From NCBI GenBank assembly GCA_027484575.1, contig JAIXSQ010000007.1:496001-560000 (forward strand): a stretch of DNA of 64,000 nt, written 5' to 3'. The position numbers and the translations under genes were made by a program. Shown piece by piece: positions 57,199-64,000 of the stretch (within the stretch, counting starts at the first letter, position 1; every line of letters starts with the position of its first letter). The stretch is from Comamonadaceae bacterium (GTDB taxonomy: Bacteria > Pseudomonadota > Gammaproteobacteria > Burkholderiales > Burkholderiaceae_C). The notes under the pieces are model-generated. The model made no database searches and was not told where the DNA came from. It was given only the letters and a program-made list of their open reading frames with translations.

Positions 57199-58428
57199 AT
57201 GCACCCTGCCCCGCCATCCGATGGTCTTAGCCCCTCGCCGGCGGCGCGCCTGCCCCGCATCCCGCTCGGCCGCGACGACCTGCGCGGGCTGGTGCGGCTG
57301 GCCGCCGAGGGCGTGGGCGGCGTCGCCGGCATCGTCGAGTCCATGCAGCTGACCATCGCGCAACGGGCCGTGCTGCGCTGGCTGCCGCTGCCGCCGGTGG
57401 CGGGCCGGCTGGGCGTGCCGGTCACGCGCGCCGTGCGGCTGGGCGCCGCGCTGGCCGGGCGCGGGCTCGACGCCGCGCTCGCGCGGCTGCCGGCCAGCGC
57501 CGGCATCCCACCGTCGCCGGCGCGCGAGGCCTTCGTCGCGGCGCTCAACGGCGTGCTGGGCGACCACCTGGCCGCCACCGGCAACCCACTGGCCATCGCC
57601 ATGGCGCTGCGCAGCGGCGGGCGCGCCCTGGCCGGCCCCCCGCCGGACGCCGGCAGCCGGATCGCGGTGCTGGTGCACGGCCTGGGCATGAACGACCTGC
57701 AATGGGCGCGCAACGGCCATGACCACGGCGAGGTGCTGGCCGCGCTGGGCTGGACCGTGCTGCGCCTGCACTACAACAGCGGCCTGCACGTGTCGGCCAA
57801 CGGACGCGCGTTCGAGCGCCTCCTCGATGCGCTGGTGGCCGGCTGGCCGGTGCCGGTGCGCGCGCTCGCGCTGGTGGGCCACAGCATGGGCGGGCTGGTC
57901 GCGCGCAGCGCGCTGCACGCGGGCAGCGGGCGTGCCTGGCGCCAGGTGCCCACCACGCTGGTGTGCCTGGGCACGCCGCACCATGGCGCACCGCTGGAAC
58001 GCGGCGGCCGCTGGGCCGACCAGCTGCTGGCCTGGAGCCCGTACGCCGCGCCGCTGGCGCGCATCGGCCGGCTGCGCAGCGCCGGCATCACCGACCTGCG
58101 GCACGGCAACGTGCAGGACGCCGACTGGATGCCCCACCCGCCCGGCGGCGCAGGCCACGATGCCCGCGTGCCCACGCCGTTGCCGCGCGACCTGCGCTGC
58201 CACCTGGTGGCGGCCGTGCTGTCGCCCGGTGCCGGCGGCCGGCGCGGGGCCGCGGTCGGCGACGGCCTGGTGCCGCTGGCCAGCGCCTGGGGCCGCCACC
58301 CCGAGCGGCGGCTGGCGCTGCGCGTGCCGGCCGGCCACCGGCACCTGGTGCCGCAGGCCAACCACTGGGACCTGCTGGACCACCCGCAAGTGGCCGCCTG
58401 GCTGCGCGCGTGGCTGGGGCCGGCGTGA
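57199..58428 (+). CDS. Alpha/beta hydrolase, triacylglycerol lipase-like
   Basis: 409 aa. The nucleophile Ser is in LVGHSMGGLVAR (about 235), an oxyanion-region motif VLVHGLGMND precedes it, TPHHGAP follows, and the Asp and His are probably in VGDGLVPLAS and GHRHLVPQANHW. No signal peptide, so the enzyme is cytoplasmic or membrane associated (N-terminal helices). Probably acts on esters or lipids. Divergent from the two-component operon. Confidence 0.75.
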   Translation: MHPAPPSDGLSPSPAARLPRIPLGRDDLRGLVRLAAEGVGGVAGIVESMQLTIAQRAVLRWLPLPPVAGRLGVPVTRAVRLGAALAGRGLDAALARLPASAGIPPSPAREAFVAALNGVLGDHLAATGNPLAIAMALRSGGRALAGPPPDAGSRIAVLVHGLGMNDLQWARNGHDHGEVLAALGWTVLRLHYNSGLHVSANGRAFERLLDALVAGWPVPVRALALVGHSMGGLVARSALHAGSGRAWRQVPTTLVCLGTPHHGAPLERGGRWADQLLAWSPYAAPLARIGRLRSAGITDLRHGNVQDADWMPHPPGGAGHDARVPTPLPRDLRCHLVAAVLSPGAGGRRGAAVGDGLVPLASAWGRHPERRLALRVPAGHRHLVPQANHWDLLDHPQVAAWLRAWLGPA

Positions 58429-58608
58429 ACGCCCACCGCCGCGGCCGGCTGCCACCCCCCTGCCCGCTGCGCGTCAGGCGCTGAGGTCAGTCCTGTCGAG
58501 GTGCCGAGATGGCGGGTCACCGTTGCGGGTGTTCGGCCGTTTCGCACCACGGCAGTGCGCCTACGCTCCTCTCCACAACCGTGCCTGGTTGAGACCGAGG
58601 AACTTGCC

Positions 58609-60333
58609 GTGAACCCCACCCCCCCCCGCATGACATTGGCCGCCCGCCTGGGCCTGGCCTTCGCCACCCTGCTTGTCCTGACCGTGGCCATCGCCGGCCT
58701 GGCGCTCACGCGCCTGGCCCAGGTCAATGCGACCGCCCAGGACATCGCCACCAACTGGCTGCCCAGCATCCGCGTGCTGGGCGAGATCCGCACGGTGGCC
58801 AACCAGATGCGCCGCGCCGAATCCGACCACCTGCTGTCCAACGACGCGGCCGAGATGGCGGGCATCGAACGGCGCATGGACGAGCTGCGCGCCACCCTGG
58901 ACAGCAAGCTCGCCGCCTACGAGCCGCTGATCACCTCGCCCGAGGAGCGTGCCGGCTACCAGGGCTACCGCCAGCAGCGCGAGCTGTGGGACGCCCAGCG
59001 CAAGCCGATGTTCGAGCTGTCGCGCAACGAGCGCACGGCCGAGCAGGGCAAGCACCTGTTCCGCGGCGAATCGCGCGCCGCCTTCAACGCCGCGGCCGCG
59101 CAGCTGGGCAAGCTCGTCGAGCTCAACGACAAGGGCTCGCAGGTCGCGGCCGAGGCCGCCACCGCCGCCTACACGTCGGCACGCGCCTGGATGCTCGCGG
59201 TGACGGCGCTGGCGGTCGCGATCGCGGTCGCCCTGTCGGTGCTGCTGGTGCGCAGCGTCACGCGCACGCTGGGCGGCGAGCCCGAGGCCGCCGCCGAGCT
59301 GGCCCGCCGCGTCGCCGAGGGCGACCTGAGCGCGCCCATCACGGTGCGTGCCGGCGACGAGGCCAGCCTGCTGGCCGCGCTGCGGCGCATGCAGGACAGC
59401 CTGGCCCGCCTGGTGCACACCGTGCGCGGCAACGCCGATTCGGTGGCCACCGCCAGCGGCCAGATCGCCCAGGGAAACACCGACCTGTCCAGCCGCACCG
59501 AGGAACAGGCCAGCGCGCTGCAACAGACCGCCGCCTCGATGAAGCAGCTGGCGGCCACCGTGCAGTCGAACGCCGCAAATGCCGAGCAGGGCAACGCGCT
59601 GGCCACCACCGCCTCGACCGTCGCCGCGCGTGGCGGCGAGGTGATGGGTGAGGTCGTGGAGACCATGAAGGGCATCCACGAGAGCAGCCGCCGCATCTCC
59701 GACATCATCGGCACCATCGACGGCATCGCCTTCCAGACCAACATCCTGGCGCTCAATGCCGCGGTGGAGGCGGCGCGGGCCGGCGAGCAGGGCCGCGGCT
59801 TCGCGGTCGTGGCCAGCGAGGTGCGCTCGCTGGCGCAGCGCAGCGCCGACGCGGCCAAGGAGATCAAGGCCCTGATCGGCACCAGCGTCGAGCGCGTCGA
59901 GCAGGGCACCACCCTGGTCGACCGCGCCGGCGCGACCATGCAGGAGGTGGTCGACTCCACCCGCCGCGTGACCGCGCTGATGGCCGAGATCAGCGCCGCC
60001 AGCCGCCAGCAGAGCGCGGGCGTGGCGCAGATCGAGGAAGCCGTCGGCCAGATGGACCAGGCCACGCAGCAGAACGCCGCGCTGGTCGAGCAGAGCGCCG
60101 CCGCGGCCGAGAGCCTGCGGTCGCAGGCGCAGCAGCTGGTGGGCACGGTGGCGGTGTTCAAGCTGGCGGGCCAGCAGGAAGCCCTGCCCGCACCCCAGGC
60201 CCTCGCGGCGCCGGCCCACCGCACCGCCACCACGGCAAGGCCGGCGCCGGCCCGCCGGCCGGCCGGCATGCACCGCGGGTCCCCCGCCCCGGTGGCCGCC
60301 GCGGCCGACGACGCGGACTGGCGCGACTTCTGA
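58609..60333 (+). CDS. Methyl-accepting chemotaxis protein
   Basis: 574 aa; GTG start with GAGGA upstream. One N-terminal membrane segment (about 12-35), a four-helix-bundle sensor (TarH-like, residues 40-190), a second membrane segment (195-218), HAMP (to 270), then the MCP signalling domain with the hairpin tip DIIGTIDGIAFQTNILALNAAVEAARAGEQGRGFAVVASEVR (residues 365-410, read in parts). The last residues DWRDF resemble the CheR/CheB tether pentapeptide. Ligand unknown. Start at 58609 rather than the longer frame. Confidence 0.9.
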   Translation: MNPTPPRMTLAARLGLAFATLLVLTVAIAGLALTRLAQVNATAQDIATNWLPSIRVLGEIRTVANQMRRAESDHLLSNDAAEMAGIERRMDELRATLDSKLAAYEPLITSPEERAGYQGYRQQRELWDAQRKPMFELSRNERTAEQGKHLFRGESRAAFNAAAAQLGKLVELNDKGSQVAAEAATAAYTSARAWMLAVTALAVAIAVALSVLLVRSVTRTLGGEPEAAAELARRVAEGDLSAPITVRAGDEASLLAALRRMQDSLARLVHTVRGNADSVATASGQIAQGNTDLSSRTEEQASALQQTAASMKQLAATVQSNAANAEQGNALATTASTVAARGGEVMGEVVETMKGIHESSRRISDIIGTIDGIAFQTNILALNAAVEAARAGEQGRGFAVVASEVRSLAQRSADAAKEIKALIGTSVERVEQGTTLVDRAGATMQEVVDSTRRVTALMAEISAASRQQSAGVAQIEEAVGQMDQATQQNAALVEQSAAAAESLRSQAQQLVGTVAVFKLAGQQEALPAPQALAAPAHRTATTARPAPARRPAGMHRGSPAPVAAAADDADWRDF

Positions 60334-60377
60334 ACGGCGCGCGACGCGCGCACGGTGGCCCGCCCCGGGCCGCCGCT

Positions 60378-60392
60378 TAGGGCACTGCCCTA
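60378..60392. promoter_or_regulatory. Inverted repeat TAGGGCA-C-TGCCCTA
   Basis: A perfect 7-bp-arm palindrome lies 82 bp before the cysteine peptidase gene in the 113-bp gap after the chemoreceptor; a CCCCCCTAGG stretch follows. It is a candidate regulator-binding site for the + strand gene. No terminator U-tract is present. Confidence 0.4.
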
Positions 60393-60473
60393 GCCCCCCT
60401 AGGCAAGCGCCCCCTGCGGGCACTGCCACGCAGGCCGAAGTCCCCGGTGAACGCCACCGGAAGCCTGCCCACC

Positions 60474-61217
60474 ATGCCCGACCGACGCCTGCCCTTCGCC
60501 ACCGCGGCGCGGGGCGCGCGTGCGTTCGGGGCGGCGCTCGCGCTGGCCGGCGCGGTGATCGCCGCCCCCCTTCCAGCGGCCGCTGCCCAGGCCTGCGACA
60601 CGCCAGTGGCCGGCACGCAGCGCTGCACCGCCGGCATCGCCGCGCCCCTGCTGCCCGCCATCGCCCAGGTGCAACGGGCCAGCAACTGGTGCTGGGCCGC
60701 GGCGGTGAGCATGGTGCTGGGCCGCTACGGCGTGCAGGTGCCGCAGGAGCAGGTGGTGCGCGCGCAGTTCGGCGCCGCCGTGAACCTGTCGCTGCCGGCG
60801 CATGCGCTGCCGGCGCTGCTCACCCGTACCTGGCGCGACCTGCGCGGCCGCATGCTCGAGGCCACCGGCCAGCCGCTGCCGCCGCAGTCGCTGGCCGCGC
60901 TCGCGCCCGAGGTGCTCGAGGACCTGGCCGGCGGGCGTCCGCTGATCGTGGGGGCCCAGCGCCATGCGGTGCTGCTGGTGCAGGTGGCCTACGAGCGCGC
61001 CGCCGATGGCCGGCTGCGCCTGCTGGAGGTCCTGGTGCTCGACCCGGCGGCCGAGGGCGGCGGCCTGCGCAGCTTCAGCGCGCAGGAACTGCAGGGCACG
61101 CAGTCGCTGGCGCGGGTGCGGGTGGACGAGGAGGCGCGCCGCCTGGCGGCCGGGCCGTCGGTCACACCCGGCCCTGCCGACCAGCTGGCGGCGGCGGGCG
61201 CGACGCTGCTGCGCTGA
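60474..61217 (+). CDS. Papain-like cysteine peptidase, exported
   Basis: 247 aa. Signal peptide to about residue 38 (ALALAGAVIAAPLPAAAAQA). The catalytic motif QRASNWCWAAAVSMVL (Cys nucleophile near 74) and the His in GAQRHAVLLVQV match papain-like C39/C70-type domains in secreted proteins. Mature first Cys pair CDTPVAGTQRC may be a disulfide. Start at 60474 is chosen; a GTG at 60447 would add nine residues. Substrate unknown. Confidence 0.7.
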   Translation: MPDRRLPFATAARGARAFGAALALAGAVIAAPLPAAAAQACDTPVAGTQRCTAGIAAPLLPAIAQVQRASNWCWAAAVSMVLGRYGVQVPQEQVVRAQFGAAVNLSLPAHALPALLTRTWRDLRGRMLEATGQPLPPQSLAALAPEVLEDLAGGRPLIVGAQRHAVLLVQVAYERAADGRLRLLEVLVLDPAAEGGGLRSFSAQELQGTQSLARVRVDEEARRLAAGPSVTPGPADQLAAAGATLLR

Positions 61218-61233
61218 GCGGCCGCCGCGCGGC

Positions 61234-62280
61234 TCAGGCGGCCGCGCGCGGCACGATGGCTACGGGCTGCTCCACCAGGCTGCGCGCACGCAGCTGGCCG
61301 CAGCCGCCGTCCACGTCCTGCCCTGCCGAGTGCCGCAGCTTGGTCAGCACGCCGCGCCGGTGCAGGTGGCGGGCGATCTCGGCGGCACGTTCCCACGACG
61401 GCCGGCGGTACGGCAGGCCGGGCACGTCGTTGTACGGGATCATGTTCAGCACCGCATGCCGGCCCTGGAGCACGCGCACGATGCCGTCCAACTCCTCGGC
61501 GGTGTCGTTCACGCCGTCCAGCAGCGTCCACTGCACCTGCAGCGGGTAGCCGGTGGCACGCGCGTAGGCGTCGCCGGCGGCGACCAGCTCGGCCGGGTCC
61601 CAGCGCGGCGCCCGCGGCAGCAGCCGGGCGCGCAGGTCGGCGCGGGTGGTGTGCAGCGACAGCGCCAGCGCGGGCTTGACCGGGCCCTGCGGCAGCCGCT
61701 GGAACACCCGCTCGTCGCCGACCGTGGAGACCACCAGGCTCTTGTGGCCGATGCCGCCGGCGGTGCCCAGCAGCTCGATGGCCTCCATCACGTTCGCCAG
61801 GTTGTGCGCCGGCTCGCCCATGCCCATGAACACCACCTTGCGCACCGGCCGCAGCGCGCGGGCCAGCGCGACCTGCGCCACGATCTCGGCGCTGCCGATC
61901 TGGCGCTGCAGGCCTTCGCGGCCGGTCATGCAGAAGGTGCAGCCGACCGCGCAGCCGACCTGGCTGGAGACGCACAGGCCGCCGCGCGGCAGCAGCACCG
62001 CCTCGCAGGCCTGGCCGTCGGACAGCCGCAGCAGCAGCCGCTCGGAGCCGTCCGCGCCGGGATGGCGCGAGACCAGCGTCACCAGGCCGGCCAGCTCGGC
62101 CGCCAGCTGCGGCAGGCCGTCGCGCAGCGTGCGCGGCAGGAAGTCGTCGATCGCGCGCGGGCCGCTGTCCTGCGGCAGGGCGTTGGCCCACAGGCGCAGC
62201 ACGCGGCGGGCATGCGCGGGGCGGGCACCGAGCGCGGCCAGGCGCTCGTGCAGCTGGGACAGGTGGGACAGGGGCGGCAC
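61234..62280 (-). CDS. RlmN/Cfr-like radical SAM methyltransferase
   Basis: 348 aa, GTG start. Cluster cysteines 110, 114 and 117 (SSQVGCAVGCTFCMTG), GEP motif in FMGMGEPAHN, and the second active-site Cys near 330 (RHSAGQDVDGGCGQL). It is the two-Cys radical SAM mechanism of C2/C8 adenosine methylation in 23S rRNA and tRNA. Shorter than RlmN (about 380) with a divergent N-terminal domain, so it is likely a paralogue of the housekeeping copy. Confidence 0.85.
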   Translation of the reverse strand: MPPLSHLSQLHERLAALGARPAHARRVLRLWANALPQDSGPRAIDDFLPRTLRDGLPQLAAELAGLVTLVSRHPGADGSERLLLRLSDGQACEAVLLPRGGLCVSSQVGCAVGCTFCMTGREGLQRQIGSAEIVAQVALARALRPVRKVVFMGMGEPAHNLANVMEAIELLGTAGGIGHKSLVVSTVGDERVFQRLPQGPVKPALALSLHTTRADLRARLLPRAPRWDPAELVAAGDAYARATGYPLQVQWTLLDGVNDTAEELDGIVRVLQGRHAVLNMIPYNDVPGLPYRRPSWERAAEIARHLHRRGVLTKLRHSAGQDVDGGCGQLRARSLVEQPVAIVPRAAA

Positions 62281-62312
62281 CCGGCGAGCTTACCTGCCCC
62301 GCCGCCTCCGGC

Positions 62313-62648
62313 GTCGCCCCCGCGCAGGCGGGGAGCCACGAGGGACAACCACGCTCGATCGTGGATGCCCGCCTGCGCGGGCATGACGGGGTGTGGCTCT
62401 TCGCTGGCGCGACGGCGGGGCGGTGTCGTGACGCCGTGCCGTCGTCCCCGCGCAGGCGGGGACCCACGAACGACCACCGCCCTCGACCGTGAATGCCCGC
62501 CTGCGCGGGCATGACGGGGTGTGGCTCTTCGCCGGCGCGACGGCGGGGCGGTGCCGTGACGCCGTGCCCGTCGTCCCCGCGCAGGCGGGGACCCACGAAC
62601 GACCACCGCGCTCGACCGTGGATGCCCGCCTGCGCGGGCATGACGGGA
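62313..62648. repeat. Tandem 128/129-bp hairpin repeat, 2.6 copies
   Basis: Copies start at about 62313, 62441 and 62570. Each has CCCCGCGCAGGCGGGG and, about 45 bp on, GCCCGCCTGCGCGGGC; these arms pair with one another and each also folds on itself. The unit then has TGACGGGGTGTGGCTCTTCG and continues to the next copy. This is a BIME-like extragenic element of Burkholderiales, not a CRISPR. Confidence 0.8.
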
Positions 62649-62709
62649 TCGGGGCGCCCGGTCGTGCCCGGGGATGGCGGCCCCGCGCAGGCCCGACAAT
62701 CGCGGCCCG

Positions 62710-62922
62710 ATGGACCTCACCCCCGACCTGCCCCGTGCCCAGGCCCGCATTGCGGCCTGGCAGGCGCGGCTGGCCGCCGCCGGACTCGCGCTGCGCCCGC
62801 CGCCGCCGCTGCCCACCACCTGCTGCGGCCGGGGCTGCAACGGCTGCGTCTGGGAAGGCTGGTACGCCGCCGTGGGCTGGTGGGAGGCGGACGCCCGAGA
62901 CCTGCTGGAGGGCGCGGGCTGA
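62710..62922 (+). CDS. Oxidoreductase-like domain protein
   Basis: 70 aa. The C-terminal motif TTCCGRGCNGCVWEGWYAAV matches the oxidoreductase-like domain (CCGxGCxxCVWxxY), four Cys that may bind a metal or cluster. The N-terminal half is Ala/Arg/Pro-rich. Such proteins are widespread in Burkholderiales with unknown role. ATG at 62710. Confidence 0.7.
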   Translation: MDLTPDLPRAQARIAAWQARLAAAGLALRPPPPLPTTCCGRGCNGCVWEGWYAAVGWWEADARDLLEGAG

Positions 62923-62935
62923 GCGGCGCCGGCGC

Positions 62936-63919
62936 TCAGGCGTCGCTGCGGATGTTGCGCTGGCGGATGATCCCGCCGAACGTCGCGGTGTCCTGCTCCA
63001 TGCGGGCGCGCAGCCCCTCGTGGTTGCTCGGCGTCGCCTGCCAGCCCGCGACGAGCAGCCGGTTGCGCGCCGCCTCGCCCTGGAGCACCTCGATCACGGC
63101 CGCCCCGAGCCGGTCGCGGACCGGCAGCGGCAGGCTGGCCGGGCCGGCCATCGCCGTCCACAGCTCCATGTCGGCGCCCTGCACGCCCAGGTCGCGCAGC
63201 GTGGGCTGCTCGGGCGCCAGCAGGCTGCGCTGCCCACCGGTCACGCCCACCGCCCGCAGCTTGCCGGCGCGCACGTGCGGCAGCGCCAGCCCGGGCGGCA
63301 GCAGCGCCGCGTGCAGCTGCTGGCCCAGCAGGGCCGTGATGATCTGCGGGTTGCCTTGGTAGGGCACGTGCTGGGCCTCCAGGCCCGCCCGCGCCTTCAG
63401 CAGCTCCATGCCCAGGTGGCCGGGCGTGCCGCTGCCGGGCGAGCCGTAGCTGGCGGCCGGCCCGAGCTGGCGCAGCCAGGCCAGGGCCTCGGCAGCGCCG
63501 GCGCCGGTGGCCGCGCTGCTGGTGACCAGCAGCATCGAGGTCGCGCCGATCAGGGCCACCGGCAGCAGGTCGCGCGCCGGGTCGTACGCCACCGCGGGGT
63601 TGAGCAGCCGCGCGATGGTCAGCTGGCTGTTGTTCATCACGCCCACCGTGTGCAGGTCGACGGCCTTGGCGACCTGGTCGGCCGCGATCGTGCCGGAGGC
63701 GCCGGGCCGGTTCTCGACCACCACCGGCTGGCCCAGCACCCGGGCCAGCGGCTCGGCGATCGCGCGGGCCGAGAGGTCCTGCACCGAGCCGGGCGGGAAG
63801 CCCACCAGCACGCGCAGCGGCCGTGCGGGCCAGGCGGCGGCCGGCTGGGCGGCACCGGGCAGGCAGGCGGCGCCCAGCAGGGCGGCGACCGCGTGGCGGC
63901 GGTTGGGGTGGCGTGGCAT
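62936..63919 (-). CDS. Bug-type tripartite tricarboxylate receptor
   Basis: 327 aa. Periplasmic solute-binding protein of the TctC/Bug family. Signal peptide (RHAVAALLGAACLPGAAQPAAA). Family signatures: WPARPLRVLVGFPPGSVQDLSARAIAEPLARVLGQPVVVENRPGASGTIAADQVAKA (read in parts), the YDPARDLLPV segment, and YGSPGSGTPGHLGMELL. Ligand is typically a carboxylate. No TctA/TctB permease in the window. ATG at 63919 is preferred to an upstream ATG for its signal peptide. Confidence 0.9.
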   Translation of the reverse strand: MPRHPNRRHAVAALLGAACLPGAAQPAAAWPARPLRVLVGFPPGSVQDLSARAIAEPLARVLGQPVVVENRPGASGTIAADQVAKAVDLHTVGVMNNSQLTIARLLNPAVAYDPARDLLPVALIGATSMLLVTSSAATGAGAAEALAWLRQLGPAASYGSPGSGTPGHLGMELLKARAGLEAQHVPYQGNPQIITALLGQQLHAALLPPGLALPHVRAGKLRAVGVTGGQRSLLAPEQPTLRDLGVQGADMELWTAMAGPASLPLPVRDRLGAAVIEVLQGEAARNRLLVAGWQATPSNHEGLRARMEQDTATFGGIIRQRNIRSDA

Positions 63920-64000
63920 CGGCGCTCCGTTCAGTCGGCCGGTGCGGGTGGCGGCCATGCCGCCACTGTGCGCAGGCGGGCGCGCGAGGGCATCAGGGAA

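Noticed and set aside
62313..62648. CRISPR array
   Set aside because: The repeat period is 128-129 bp with conserved sequence throughout and no short unique spacers; no cas gene is present.

Overview
The window is very GC-rich DNA from a betaproteobacterium, most likely of the order Burkholderiales (Comamonadaceae or the Rubrivivax/Leptothrix relatives). The evidence is the base composition, a Bug-type tripartite tricarboxylate receptor, a DUF4148-like small exported protein, a PmrA/QseB-type two-component system and dispersed hairpin repeats of a kind common in that order. It consists of two host segments separated by one complete-looking, lambda-like siphovirus prophage.

Left host segment (1-7.6 kb). 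A tightly overlapping + strand operon encodes two CgeB-like glycosyltransferases, a SAM methyltransferase and an NMNAT-like/Nudix fusion. A GAF protein follows on the - strand. Then comes an MFS exporter coupled to its MarR regulator, which is divergent from a PaaI-type thioesterase across a palindromic operator. A glyoxalase I gene closes the segment, and its last codons form the phage attachment site.

Prophage (about 7,586-44,970; roughly 37.4 kb). It is bounded by a 15-bp direct repeat, CGGCTACAAGATCGA. The late genes are on the - strand and read right to left: zinc-knuckle ORF, terminase small and large subunits, HTH protein, gpW-like connector, portal, prohead protease fused to capsid, head-tail joining and tail terminator proteins, tail tube, frameshifted G/GT chaperone, tape measure, tail tip proteins ending in J, fibers, two membrane proteins, GH19 endolysin, nested Rz/Rz1 and a lipoprotein. 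The immunity region (33.4-36 kb) has a Cro-like/CII-like operon on the - strand that leads into a replication initiator gene. That gene carries iterons and DnaA boxes and is the probable phage origin. A short repressor lies divergently, followed by an exported cargo protein of AT-richer DNA. A second operator-containing promoter at 35,964-35,991 drives the + strand accessory operon: small unknowns, dNMP kinase, HNH-like protein, C5 cytosine methyltransferase, cupin-like protein, zinc-ribbon miniprotein and excisionase. The integrase is convergent at the right end.

Right host segment (45-64 kb). It holds a DUF2231 membrane protein, a HemK-like methyltransferase with a NYN nuclease-like protein, a CPBP protease homologue, a MocR regulator, a DEAD-box helicase, a J-domain-like protein and a YidB-like protein. 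These are followed by a response regulator/histidine kinase pair with 11-bp-phased TTAG boxes at its own promoter and upstream of a small exported protein. The segment ends with a lipase-like hydrolase, a chemoreceptor, a papain-like peptidase, an RlmN-like radical SAM enzyme, a tandem 128-bp hairpin repeat and a Bug receptor.

No rRNA, tRNA, IS element or CRISPR array was recognised.
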